64,000 nucleotides of DNA. Source: Boletus sp. NGJ. Lineage: Eukaryota; Basidiomycota; Agaricomycetes; Boletales; Boletaceae. Location of the stretch: contig JAGTXK010000119.1 in assembly GCA_019096195.1 (NCBI GenBank), positions 434,001-498,000 on the forward strand, in the 5' to 3' direction. The notes beneath the pieces are model-generated. The model saw only the letters and a list, made by a program, of their open reading frames with translations, searched no databases and was not told the origin of the DNA. Below, one piece after another: positions 1-11,672 of the stretch; within the stretch, counting starts at the first letter, position 1, and each line of letters starts with the position of its first letter. The translations under genes were made by a program, and so were the position numbers.

Positions 1-1032
1 TCTTTGACATCTTCGTTCGAGGATTCGGCAATTTTAAGATCCCAGGAAACAGATGCGCAAAAACGAAAAGATAATCAAAGACGGGAGATGGCTGAGTGTT
101 ACTCATTTCCTCGAAAGCGTTGGCGACGACGGACTTTTCCCCTTTAAGAGAGGCAAAATCGTGTGAGAACCCGGCGAGGCCGATCGTGTCGAGACTCCAA
201 GTCGGTTTCAGACCTCAAATGTTGTGGTATCGACGATGGACGTACGAGATATGGCTCATCCTTATCATGTGTACGTTATCAAATGGAGTCTGCATCGAAG
301 GTCATTAAATATCACGTACCATTCCTGAACTTCGACGGCTGCGCCATCGGGACTATCCTGAAGAAGGTCATCCCAGGCAAGCTTTGTCTGTGTTCATGCG
401 TTTTCAAAGTCGTCGATGACGGATGTGACAAGAAGCCTACCTTATACGCAGAGTCATAGAAGATTGGCAATAGCTTCCGAATAGCTGCGACGCTGAACGC
501 GGGGGTTAGAGACTTTCTCAGACTGGGCAAGCAGTCAACAATTGCACACGTTGAAATCACCGACAGAGCGCACAGACCGTTTGTGTACATCTCCGTGTGT
601 CGTCAACAAGCTATCTCTCCCAACCTACCCGTAGTAATGGTAAAAAGAGAGCATGTCAGTGGCCATTTTCAGGAAACGTACCACCATATCAGTCACAAAT
701 TTCCCGAGCGGTGTCAGGATGTATGTTGTGGTCTCCTTGGCGTAAAAGTGAGCAATTGCTTTCGGATCACACAATACGATGCGCGTCGTTCCTAGAACGG
801 ATGGAACTTGGTATACGGCTCCGTATTCCTCAGCCCATGCTTCATAGATCTCTGGGCTGTCGGGGGTTGAGAGGAATTCAGGAAAGCCTAATACAAGATT
901 TTTGGAAGGAGGTCCGTTGAGACGTGTGGTTCTGGCACGACGATGCGCGGTACGGGCGAGACGGATGAGCGTCCAGGTGAAGAGAGAGACTGCGACCACG
1001 TCAAAAACGCGGAAAGAGACACCAGCTCTCAT
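1..1032 (-). CDS. Cytochrome P450 monooxygenase, N-terminal part (continues past left edge)
   Basis: This is the 5' part of a microsomal P450 (haem-thiolate monooxygenase); the haem-binding cysteine and most of the catalytic domain lie beyond base 1. The start ATG is at 1032. Exon 1 (about 1032-682) encodes a hydrophobic membrane anchor (residues about 8-25), a proline-rich hinge (NGPPS) and the first beta-sheet region with the segment EEYGAVYQVP. After a GT-AG intron the frame continues with VHKRLRKSLTPAFS, the usual helix C/D region that contacts haem propionates. Later exons give DGAAVEVQEW and, near the left edge, LDTIGLAGFSHDF. These segments match the large basidiomycete families of the CYP5150/CYP5037 kind, but I cannot assign one. 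The gene is divergent from the TCF25 gene, with about 380 bases between starts. The substrate is unknown. The reading frame seen so far is intact once short introns are allowed. Confidence 0.88.
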
Positions 1033-1216
1033 GGTTGGGTGTGTCAGACTCGGAAGGATACCGGCAATTCTGAGGTTGCAGCTGCTTAAATATGGACCTG
1101 GAACCTGTGCAAGGCGGTGGCCCTTGAGGAGGAACAGGCAAGCAACTTTGGCAATGACTGGATCAAAGTCCGGTGCGATTGTTCGGAAGACTGGGGACTA
1201 GCTACGAGTGTCTGAT

Positions 1217-1226
1217 GGGTTATATA
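1217..1226 (-). promoter_or_regulatory. TATA box candidate of the P450 gene
   Basis: On the minus strand the sequence CTATATAACC lies about 190 bases upstream of the P450 start ATG, in the intergenic stretch shared with the divergent TCF25 gene. Its position fits a core promoter with a 5' leader of roughly 150 bases. This is inference from sequence only. Confidence 0.4.
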
Positions 1227-1411
1227 GTAGGGTACAACCTGTTGAGATAACAACCCGCTATCGTATGGAAGTGTCAAATAAAACATAGATATGTCCGTGT
1301 CAATTGTTACAATAATCTAGTCACGTTATTGTTCCGCGGCGGTTCTCAGTAACCTCAGACAAGCGATACCGGCCCATCCAAGGATCAAATGATTCGGTAG
1401 TCGTGGTGAAC

Positions 1412-4358
1412 ATGGCACCAAGACTGAGCAAACGCCAACAACGAGAACAAGAAGAGCTCCTTGCGCTCGCCAGGGGCAAACTCTCCCATCCATCCCCAAG
1501 CACCGATCTACACGAATCCAGCGTGGAAGAAGAGTTAGTGGCACCTGCAAAGACTGGTTTCGCAGCGGTAAGTCTCACTCCGGAGACTGATGGGTAAGAG
1601 ATCGTGACGATGGACCTAGCTGTTCACGCCAGAGGACGAGCCGGAGGGTGCAGAGAGCGAGGATGAGGATACTACGAAACTTGTCAAGTCTCGCAAGGTA
1701 TGAAACCAAACCACTACGTGCATGAGGGATCTCATATCTCAGGCATGCAGGCGAAGAAAAGAAAGAAAAAAGTGGTTGCCCTTGCCCACGACGAGGAGGG
1801 TCCGACTGGAGTGAAACCCGCTACCCCGCCGCCTCAGGCATCCTCACGGATCAAACCTGTTTCGAAGAAGGCAAAAGCCAAAGACAAGAAGAAAGATGAG
1901 GCAAACGACTTGGACAAAGCTCTCGCGGAACTTTCGATCAAGTGCGTCGTATCAGTTTTGGTTTCTCCTTTGATTGTCTCATGTAACTCTCCAGGTATCC
2001 AGACCTCCAACAAACTGTACCGAGTACCTCTACCGACGCACGAGCAACGGGACTTTCCGCCCTTTTCTCTGTTTCTGTCTCTCACCTTGACTCAGAGTCC
2101 GAGCTCAAGAAGTTCTTTGGCTCTAAAGCTGTCTCAGCTGCCCAGGCTACCACTTCTACACCTTCCCCTAACAAAAAACGTCGTGGGGTACAACCGCAGA
2201 CCCAGCGTTCTCAACTAACACGCCCGCAACCGTCCTGGGCTATGATCAAGCAACGGGAAGGTCTATCGGCCCGACCACTCACGGACAATGAGGCAGCTAG
2301 TAAGATGAACAGTGGTCCTGCTGACCCTGGAAAGTGGTGGACAGTGGAGTACAGCAAGCGTTACAAGGGTGTCACGAAGACATTTATGCAGTCTGTCATG
2401 ACCGGCGGTAGGTACATATATGCGTTGCGCACCATCAGTTCTCATAACAATGGTCGGTGTAGACCCGGAGACACTCTGGCGGGTCTTGCAGAGAATGCCC
2501 TGGCACGCAGATACGCTGCTCCAACTCGCAGAAGTCTATCGACATCGCGAAGGTCCGTTGAACTGGATATTCGTGTGTCCATTTCCATTGATATATTCAA
2601 ATCTTCAAGAGTACAGTCAGGCGGTAGACTATGTCTCACGGGACCCTTTATGCTTATGAGCGTGCCTTCCTCGGCGCATTCAGTTTCACGAGCGGAAATA
2701 ACAGACTCGACTTTGATCGAGTGGAGAATAGACCATTCTTCCTTGCTATTCACCGACAAGTTATGTGAGCTAACTTGCAGGTCCTCGTTCCGTTGAACGA
2801 ACGCTCATGCTACTATGTTTAGAGACTTGCAACGTCGCGGTTGTCCCCGGACAGCATTTGAACATGCACGGTTGCTCATCTCCCTTGAACCCCTGTCAGA
2901 TCCTCACGGTGTCTACTTGCATCTTGACTATCTATGCGTCAAGGCGGGCTTGGGTGATTGGCTATTGGACGTGTGGAAGGTTTACCGAAGCCCGTCTTAT
3001 GGAGATTCTGGCGAGTATATTGACCCGAGCGTGTTGCCTGGTTGGTCATATGCAAGAGCTTTGATTCTGAGAGCCAAGGAAAGGTTGAGGAAGGATCGAG
3101 GCGAGGTATCAGTGTTTTGTTACTCTTCGTACCGCCGTTCAGATGATTCCCCCGTTAGGATTTCAAGGAGGAGAGCACAGAAGCGCTTCGACAGGCAATT
3201 CTTGGATTTCCGTCGATAGTCCCCCTTCTAGCTGATAAATGCGATATTTCGCTTTCTGCGGAGGTGCGGGGCCAGAATGCATTCCGTATCCATACGGATA
3301 GAACGCAAGTCCAGCTCTTCTAAACTCATCGCAGGCTGACGATGCTCCAGTGGCTTGTCCCAGGAAGAAACCATCCTCCATCTTCTTTCTCATCTGTACG
3401 CGCAACGTTCCTCTCCACTCTGGAAGTCCTCCGGCCACGCTTCATGGCTCTCGAGCACAACAAACTCTCTTCTATCGACGCTTTCTACCCAACGCACATA
3501 CCCGATCCGTGACCAATTCCTCCGTACATTCTCCTCCCTCACCCTGCGTTACTCGATCTACCGCCACGTTTTCGTCCTCGAACAAACCCACGCTCAACCT
3601 CAAAATCGCACTCTGACCGCCTTCATACCATCCGATATCACACAGGGCAGACAGCTCGCATGTGATCCACTCCCCCCACGCTCTGCCCTGTCGACATACG
3701 ACGCCGCCTTCTTCGCCGGCTCCGAAGACCCTTTTGCGCTCGACGCGACGCGTCCTCGGAGACGCACGCAAGCTGAAGAGAGACTGCTCGCGCGACTGAT
3801 CCCCGATGGTGCAACGCGTGCTCAGATCCTCGCCTTCTTTGAACAGAACCCGTGGCTCGCTGCACAGGTGCCAGGTGGGGTGGTCGAGTTTGTGCAGATG
3901 ATGGCGGAGATGCCAGAGGATGCGCTGCACGAGTTGATGTTGGGCGCTGAGATGATGCGCGACGCGGGCGACGCGGGTGTGCAGCCGGGATTGGCGGATC
4001 GAGGAGCGATGCCTGGGGAGTTGTTACCGGAAGAGGAGGTTGAGGTATTTTGGGAGCCGGAAGAGGGTGGTGATGGCGTGGATGACCTGCCGCATGGCGA
4101 GCCAGGACACCAGCAGTATGGCAGGGTAGATACGGCGGAGGACGGGGAGGAAGAACAAGAAGACGAGGAAGAGGAAGAGGACGAAGAGGAAGACGTCGCT
4201 GTGAGTATCAGAGTCCGTCTTCTTCGCATGGGGTTTCTGTTTCTGACACCGCACTACTTTTGTAGCCGATGCCCATCCGCATGGTACGCAACCTTCTCAA
4301 CCGGCTCTGGGGAGGTGCGCCGGCTCAGGAAGAATCGTCCGATGAAGATGGGGGGTAG
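1412..4358 (+). CDS. TCF25 / Rqc1 family protein (ribosome-associated quality control)
   Basis: The protein starts MAPRLSKRQQREQEELLALA; an in-frame ATG three codons upstream (1403) is possible. A charged Lys/Glu-rich N-terminal region with a KKRKKKVV patch comes first. The TCF25 core follows, spread over several exons: KKFFGSKAVSAAQ, WTVEYSKRYKGVTKTFMQSV, HADTLLQLAEVYRHRE, then YERAFLGAFSFTSGNN and FDRVENRPFFLAIHRQ. The tail is a strongly acidic Glu/Asp run (about 4123-4197), ending after one more intron in SSDEDGG and the stop at 4356. Yeast Rqc1 and mammalian TCF25 belong to the complex that ubiquitylates and extracts stalled nascent chains from 60S subunits, so a cytosolic, ribosome-linked role is expected. 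It converges with URB1, with 245 bases between stops. The length (about 800 residues after splicing) suits the family. Confidence 0.9.
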
Positions 4359-4603
4359 CGAACGAATTGATAAGAAGCTTTGATGTTCGAACTGACTACA
4401 ATTGTGTCGACTACATACAGTACAGTACAATATACGTGTATAGGGCCAGCGTCCCTCCGGGACTTGCAATCGGCTTCGTGTTCCACACGACGCTACTTTC
4501 GAACTGGTCGTGTGCGATCCTTTTTCACTTCACCACACGCCCCATGATGGGGGATCAATCCTTCAAGTTACTGTTACTTTTGAGTACAAACGCCAGACAT
4601 GAT

Positions 4604-7600
4604 TCACTGCGTAGCAGCGCGAAGCGCAAGCACCCCCTCCTTCCTCGCCCACTCTCCAACCCCACTCCCCTCTTCCCCGACAAGCGCCCTCCACACGATC
4701 AACCTGCGCGTCAACACCGCCCCTGCATGCCCATGTCCCTGCGTCCCATCACCGTCCAGAGATATGGCAGCCCGCCAAAGCATCTCCACGACCTCGCCCC
4801 ACCTCCGGAGCGGTTCGTCGGTGGTCGGTACGTCGTGCAGTCCTTGCGCGCCATGTGGTGGTAGCAGAAGCGCGTGCGGGTGTCGCTCGACTGGCTGTCG
4901 CGATCGACAGAGGTGGATCGCAGGTTCGAGGTGTTGGAGGTACTCTGTGGCGCGTGCGAGAACACCGTGGAGGGCGTTGGCGTGCCCAGGTATGCTTGGG
5001 ATCAGGCTGAGGCGTAGAGTGACTGCGGCCCCTTGTTGCAGGGTAGCCATCGCCTTGTCTTGAAAAGACAATGGTGTCGGTTTTTTTTCGAAACAAAGAG
5101 GCGATATGGAGCGACTGTACCTTTGTTCCGCAAAAGAGAACACAGACATCGACACAAGGTCGAACACCATTGGTCTCCCATCGCGCGACTCAGCTTGGAG
5201 GTGTCGGCGACGACGACGACGTTTTCCAAAATGCGAAGCCACGCCATCGATTCTTTGTCAGGGCTATCCCCCACCTGCATCTCGATCCATGATAAAAGAG
5301 ACGACTTGAGGACGAGGGAAGTACAAGCTTGCGGATTGCACGTCAGGTTCGCCAATATCTATTTCGTTCCCACCCCAAGAAAGAAGATCTGAGCGTCTCA
5401 ATCAGCCTCACATACAAACGAACCCACTGACCTCTAGGATTCCAGCGCGCACGGTCGTGTCGTTCTTTGAGCTCTGGAAAATACTGGCTACCAAATCCCA
5501 CGTGTGCCGCCGCTTCAGTACCTTCCAATCGTCGGTGCTCACCATACCATCCCCCAACATCCTCAACATCCACCCTCGTTCCTTCTTCCACTCATCCGAG
5601 CTGCTGTAGAGCATGCCGAATAACATCGGTACGTCGGAGACGTCGAGCTCAGGGCGTTGAAGTAGGAAACGCGCAGTGCGTGGGTAAATGAAATTCGAGG
5701 GGTAAAAGATGCCGCGAAGCGCGTGCAGCAAGATGAGGGTCGTAAACGTCGGGAGCCGCCGAGGTGGGCCGTCGGCGTTCGTGGGTGGATAAATCGCATG
5801 CTTGAGTAGGCGGAATACGTATATGACTTGAGGCTTTTCGTGCATGTCGGACATCTGCCGCACACACAAAAAAAAAAGGTTTCTCGAATGAATCTACAAA
5901 CCATCGACCGCCCGAGTCACATTGTCTTCGTCACTCACCTGTACGCTCTCCCAGAGACTTGCGATCTGGCAGAGGGCTGTCTCGCGGATGTTGGGGTCTT
6001 TCGCGGAGAGACACCGAATGAGTAAGCTGACGACGTTGCTCCGGAAGACCTTGACCCAGCCTAGAGGGGTCGTGGGAGGACACTCTACAAGCATCTGTGC
6101 AGACAACACGACCGCCATCAGCGGGTCGTACATCGAATCGTCCGCGGGACCCTCCTTCACGCCTTTCTCCTCCCCGAACCGCCTCCACGAAGGGAACGCA
6201 AGACACGTTCGAAGCATATAGACAGGATCGAAAGTCTGCACGACGTCGAGTGCCTCAGACACGGTTGAGTCTGAGGACGGAGACCACCGGGAAAAGAACG
6301 GGGACAGCGACGTGCGTTTGTTCTGCCTCGAAGAGTCTCATGATGGAGAGGAGCCGTCTGTCGGGCGACGACATAGTTCCTCCATAGACCTGAAAGAGGG
6401 GCTCGATGTGTGCAGGCTGACAAGTGCTCGCAGGATGGTGTCGGAAGAGTGCATCGAGCAAACGCGTCATTTGATTCCTTTGGGAGGGGCTACCACGCTT
6501 CCCGCAGATCGCGATGAAGTGTTGGTGTTGAAGGACGTTTTGCAGGAGTCGGTTGACGACGACAGGCTGAAAGTGCAGCGATCGAGGCGATGAGAGACGG
6601 CGGTTGGGCACAGCACATGCTCTGACTCACCTTGAGTGCCGTTTTATTCGCCAATACCACAGCGAGGTCAAGCACGTTCGCGTCTGAGAGGTGACGGTGA
6701 ACCAAGGTGGTCAACAACGGCTCCACCAGATGCGATTTGAGCGTCTTCTGCTGCGTTGCAACATGTTCTACTCTCGTCATTCAGTCGGGGATGAGCAAAG
6801 AGGTTCCAAATCACCCACTAAGATTCTCCAGGGTCATGCTCGAGTCCTCCGAATCGGCAGCGTCGCCGGAAAGGTGTCGAACAGCCCATTGCAAAGCGCG
6901 ATCGACGATGTTCGTCATAAGAGCACCACAACCAGAGACCCCGAGGAGCTTGCGTGCGAGCAACGTCGTTTCGAACGCGAAATCCATAATAGGTATGCCC
7001 TGTATGCGCTCTTGCAACGCAGACACGAGTCGAGTACTCCTAGTGCCTGAAAGTTCCAGGATCTTGTGTATACACTCGAAATTCCAGGTAAGGCTAGAGC
7101 CGTGACGCCGCTCGCCCGGGAAGAGCAGATTCAATAAGCCATCAAGAACGTCGTCATTTACCTGGGATAGGTCCCCACTTGTTAATGCAGTACAGTCGAG
7201 GAGAGCCGCGAGGACCGGGGCGAGCATATGCATACCAAATCGAGTCCATCGTTTGGTGTTCAGCCAAGTCACACAGGTTTGCACACAAGTCGGGTTCAGG
7301 TACAACAAAGCGACGACGATGCTCGCCGTGGAGTCAGTCCATGTTTCCTTCTCAAGCAATTGAGGAGTCAAATCGAACGGGAGGGATCGAAGATAGCTGG
7401 TGTGTGACGGGTTGGTTCTTGATAGGACGGTGGAAAGGGGTTGTCCTGTGGCGAAAGCAATCTGTCCGTCCAGCCCCGCAGGAAGCTGAGATACAAGGGC
7501 CACCGAGAGCATGTCCTCAACCAGAGCAGACCCAGGGAGCACAACTTGCAATTCCAGAAGCTTTTGCACTGGGATTTTCGGAATGGAACCTTGGGGCGTC

Positions 7601-10600
7601 CTACATTGAAGAGTCCCGAGAATGCCCTCTAATATGTCACAAGCCATCGCACTTTGTTGTCCAAAGTTAACTTGGATAAGATCGACCGCAGCAAGTAGCT
7701 CTTCGGTACCCATGAATTTCACCCAAGGTTGCACATGTCTCAGCTTATAGGGACAGTGTGAAATTCCTTTTCCAGGTCCGAGGAAACAGGAGTACCACTC
7801 ACTTCGTCAAATCCACCCGATGAAAGCGACTTTGTCATCATTTCCACCCAATGAAAACTGATGGACGACATCAATATCTGGTCCTCGGCATCGGTAGGGT
7901 CGAACGAGGCTGCAATGAATTCCCGAATTGCTGCGGAAACAAGTTATTGCCAAGAAAAACCATCGATGAGCGCAAGATCACACCTTCATGGACTTTAAAC
8001 GTGAGATCCTGTGATATGCAAAGTCCTTGTATCGTATCACACTGGACGACAGCCACCTTTAGTCGCCGTAGGTCTTTCTTGCTCAGGTGCTCTCTCGCCC
8101 TCCCCACTACGTCGGATAAGAGTGAAAGTAGCGCGGCGGTGAGGTCATGGCGACCCATTGAGACAGTGATGCCGTGGGTGATAAGATGGATCGCGTTCTC
8201 GAGACGAGTCAAAGTCACCGGGTGCGTACAGAGCGCTGTCAAAAGTATACCGCGCGTTTGTCGGTCCTGGAACTGCATTAAGGTGCAATGGAAGTATAGC
8301 CAGCCGAATGCGCCATCGACCGGCGGCCTGCCCAGTAGCATTGACCAAACGATCAAGGAAAAGCAACGGAAGTATCGCCTACCAGTCACGTAAAAGCTTC
8401 AGAATCTCCGAGTCCCACAAGTGAGAATGCGAGGGATGGAGGTAGTCGATGAGAGCCCAAAGCGCGGGCTCGTAGAATCGCCGGACGACAGAAGCAAGAC
8501 GTGAGATGTCGGCGGGAGAGGGCTCGACATCTACTAAACGAATCCAATCCACTAATTCAAATGCACTCATCATACGAGCACTCTCGGATGGAGCTATATG
8601 CGCGACCGAGGGAAACAGTGATAGTGAACAATCGTTTTTGCATGTCGGGAAATGGGGACTCACGAACAGGCACTTGCTCAATACGATCGAGGAAGGTTGC
8701 GATCGTCTTGTCACTTGGTCCCTCAGTCACACGACAACCGTCATCCCGGAGGTGACGAAGACACGCTCTCGCAATGGACAATTCCCGTCTTATGCCAAAA
8801 CATATACTTGGTTGATCTGGGAACAATTGTCCAGCAGCGCCACTGCTGTCCAGCTGATCAAGCATCGCAAGGAGGTTGTGGTATCCGGAATCATCTTGCT
8901 TAGCTACAAGCATGACCAGCAGTCGCCGAACAAATGTGAAGACAGCAAGCGTATCTGATGGCGTCATCAAACGCCCACTCACTTTCGCAGTTACTTGCTC
9001 GAATACCGTCATGAGCAAGGGGCTAGCAAACAACTCTCTTCGGTGAATATCGGGGGTGGAGGTTTGCACAAGGGCGGACAGGGCTTCCATGTAACGGTAC
9101 GGAGTTTTGAGACACCGCTGAGCACAATCGTCTAGGAAAGCTACGATGGCGTCGACCTCGTCTGTCAGCGGCGCACCATCAGGTGCTTCGGTACCTTGTC
9201 CTCTGCGTACAAAGTGGAAGGGCAGGGCAGAAAGCCATATCTCCACTTCGTCCGGGTCCTCTTGGAATAGCACACTCTCGGAAAGAACGTGCTGCAAAAG
9301 TTCCTTCAACGTTGCACGGAGAGCACGCACGCGACTATTGCAGAACGTTTTTAGAAGAACATAAAGATACGTGTGAGATGAAGACGCTGGAGACGCGAAC
9401 ACTGTTTTAGGACGATAACACGGTAGGACAGTCTCACTCACCAACCTTGCCGGCCCAGGCGAACTGGTCACTTCCACTTAACAGACGGAGGACGTGCAGA
9501 TGTTTCACGCTCCGCAGCGCCGTGGAGGCTTCTTTGCATGTGTCTTCTTGTCCCATCGAGGCGCCCTCGTGGTCGCCGGAAAACGAGGCGAAAGATCCCT
9601 CGACCAAGTTGAGGACCAGCTTTCCAATTTCAAACCGAGCTTCAGCGACAACATCCGGCAAGTATTCTTGGTAGAGCCAAAGAAGCCTCTGAGAGCTCTC
9701 GCTCAACAAAGCGTGCTTGGCCGTGTTTGAAGAAGCTAAACACTGCTGCGAAAACGCGACGATGACTTGAAACTCCGGTACACGTCGCCTTGCTTCCTTT
9801 TCAACTTCTCTTCGCTGGCGACTCCATTGGCCTTCTTCCTCGTCCTCTTCTAGTGTAGTTCCCACCATCTTGAACACGCGTACTACCTCGGCAAGTTTTT
9901 GTAGACATTTGGCTAGTGCGAGTGCGGTACAATGCTGAACGATTGCAGTCGAATTGGCCTGTAAACCTTTCGTAAACAGCGCCTTTGTGCCCACTGAGGG
10001 AAGCAAGTTGCCCATGATGACTAAAAGTGGCGGTGGGGTAGGATTGTAGAGTTCGTTGCTACCCGATAAGAGAAACGAGTATACGGGGACCGCTTGGGAG
10101 AGGACCTGTGCTGCGAAAGAGATATTGGCAATCCATTTTGAAGAAAGTCGGGGCTCAAGAGTGAGCGAAGCTGCAGACCAATACCTGTATGGACGTCAGC
10201 TACTTTGGGTTGGCCCTAGTATTGACGGAGCACGTACCCGGCGACGAGCTCTGGACATGCCGCGGTTATCTTGAGCGCCAGCTCCTGTTGTCGAGGATCT
10301 TCGTTCACTTTCAACACTCGTAATATGTTCGCCAAGATTTTATTGTATATCTTGCCCACGTGTACACCCTTTTGTCGAGTGCCTTCAACGTCTTCTGGCT
10401 CGGCAAGTCCAACCTCGTCAGTCTCGCGAAGGTACCAGCCGCGGTCTCTAAAACAGATGCCTTGTCCGGGATGCGTGCATATAGCCAAGAGGAAGTGGTG
10501 AACGATATCAGCCGGGACGTGCTCTCCCCCCAGCCTCTCAGCAGCAGCGCGATCATACAATTTCAAAAGCTAACGCTTTCTCAGAACATGTAATCAATAT

Positions 10601-11672
10601 CACGAAACTAGAGTAGGACTCACGTGCGAGATCGTCACTTCGTTGAACAAACCGAGTTTCGTAGTCCGTTTGATTTTCGGATCTGACCAAACGCCCTCCC
10701 AGGAAACTTGGAGAACCTTTTGTATAACGGCGTATTGGTCTTGAACCAGGCCCTTGAATATACTCATGAACACCTCGCGACGTTGCTCCAAGAACGCAGT
10801 CTTGATTGATGACGCTGCATCTTGGTCCACCATGGATAAAATGAATAAGACGTAATAAATGCGGATGTCTTCCCTGCCCTGTTGAGTTCAAGTTGAGCTA
10901 GAGTCGCGACTGGGGCTCACCAGGTCGAACGAGGATGTCCTCTCCTTCGCTCTCCTTTCCCCTTCTACGCATGTGAAGTAACTTCGGGATACTCTATAAC
11001 CAGAATAAGTCACCGAAGGAAAAGGTAATGCGACGGCATACCTTGTTGTCCCAGGGAAAAGCCTCAAAGACCGCCTTGCGTTCTCGTCCACTGCCGAATG
11101 TCGATATAGCGTTGAATAGCTTGAGCGTAGCGAGAATCTGCTCGTTATGGCTCCCACCAATGTACGAGCTTAGCTTTCGTAACCATTGCGGAGAAAGGAT
11201 CATCTTGATGATCGGAACACCATAAGAGTGATCTGGGAGGTGGTGCGAGAACAGTGAGAGCAACGAAGAAAACAACGACGTGACAAGGGCTTGTGTCGAC
11301 ATCTGAAAGGTAGCTTAGTTCACGAAAACACGTTTGAATGAAGACGCACATCGTTGACTGTTCCCCAAATATTGAAGAGGTCTTGAGCGGCAGGTGAGCT
11401 TTCCATCCAAAGTTTGGCTAAAGAGAGACGTTCATCATGCGGGGCTATGATATCGCCTGGTTTCAAGGATAGCTTGGCTCGCAATGCAAAGAGGGCTATA
11501 CCATTGATTGAGGAACGAGACAATGGTCATAATCTAGCCACGGACCTTTGGAGAGCATCTCTGGATCTTGGATATGGAGGGCTTGCTTTATGTCATGCGC
11601 GTTGGTAAATGTGAATCGATCAATTATTTGAGAGCCAAACTTGGCCTTTTTGTTATGTGCAGGCTGAGGCAT
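4604..11672 (-). CDS. URB1: URB1 / Npa1-like nucleolar pre-ribosomal-associated protein
   Basis: This is a very long multi-exon gene for a nucleolar factor of early 60S assembly (Npa1 complex, which acts on 27S pre-rRNA folding with snoRNPs and helicases). The start ATG at 11672 gives MPQPAHNKKAKFGS. The N-terminal Npa1 domain is visible in ALFALRAKLSLKPGD, GRERKAVFEAFPWDNK and RREVFMSIFKGLVQDQYAV followed by WSDPKIKRTTKLGLFNE. The middle part carries LLPSVGTKALFTKGLQ and VQHCTALALAKCLQKL. The C-terminal part ends with EWARKEGVLALRAATQ and a stop at 4604. Exons are separated by many 50-60 base introns, and exon frames agree with a single transcript of roughly 2,000 codons. It is convergent with TCF25. 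Both are housekeeping ribosome-related genes, which argues that this end of the window is core genome. Exact exon borders were not all resolved. Confidence 0.9.
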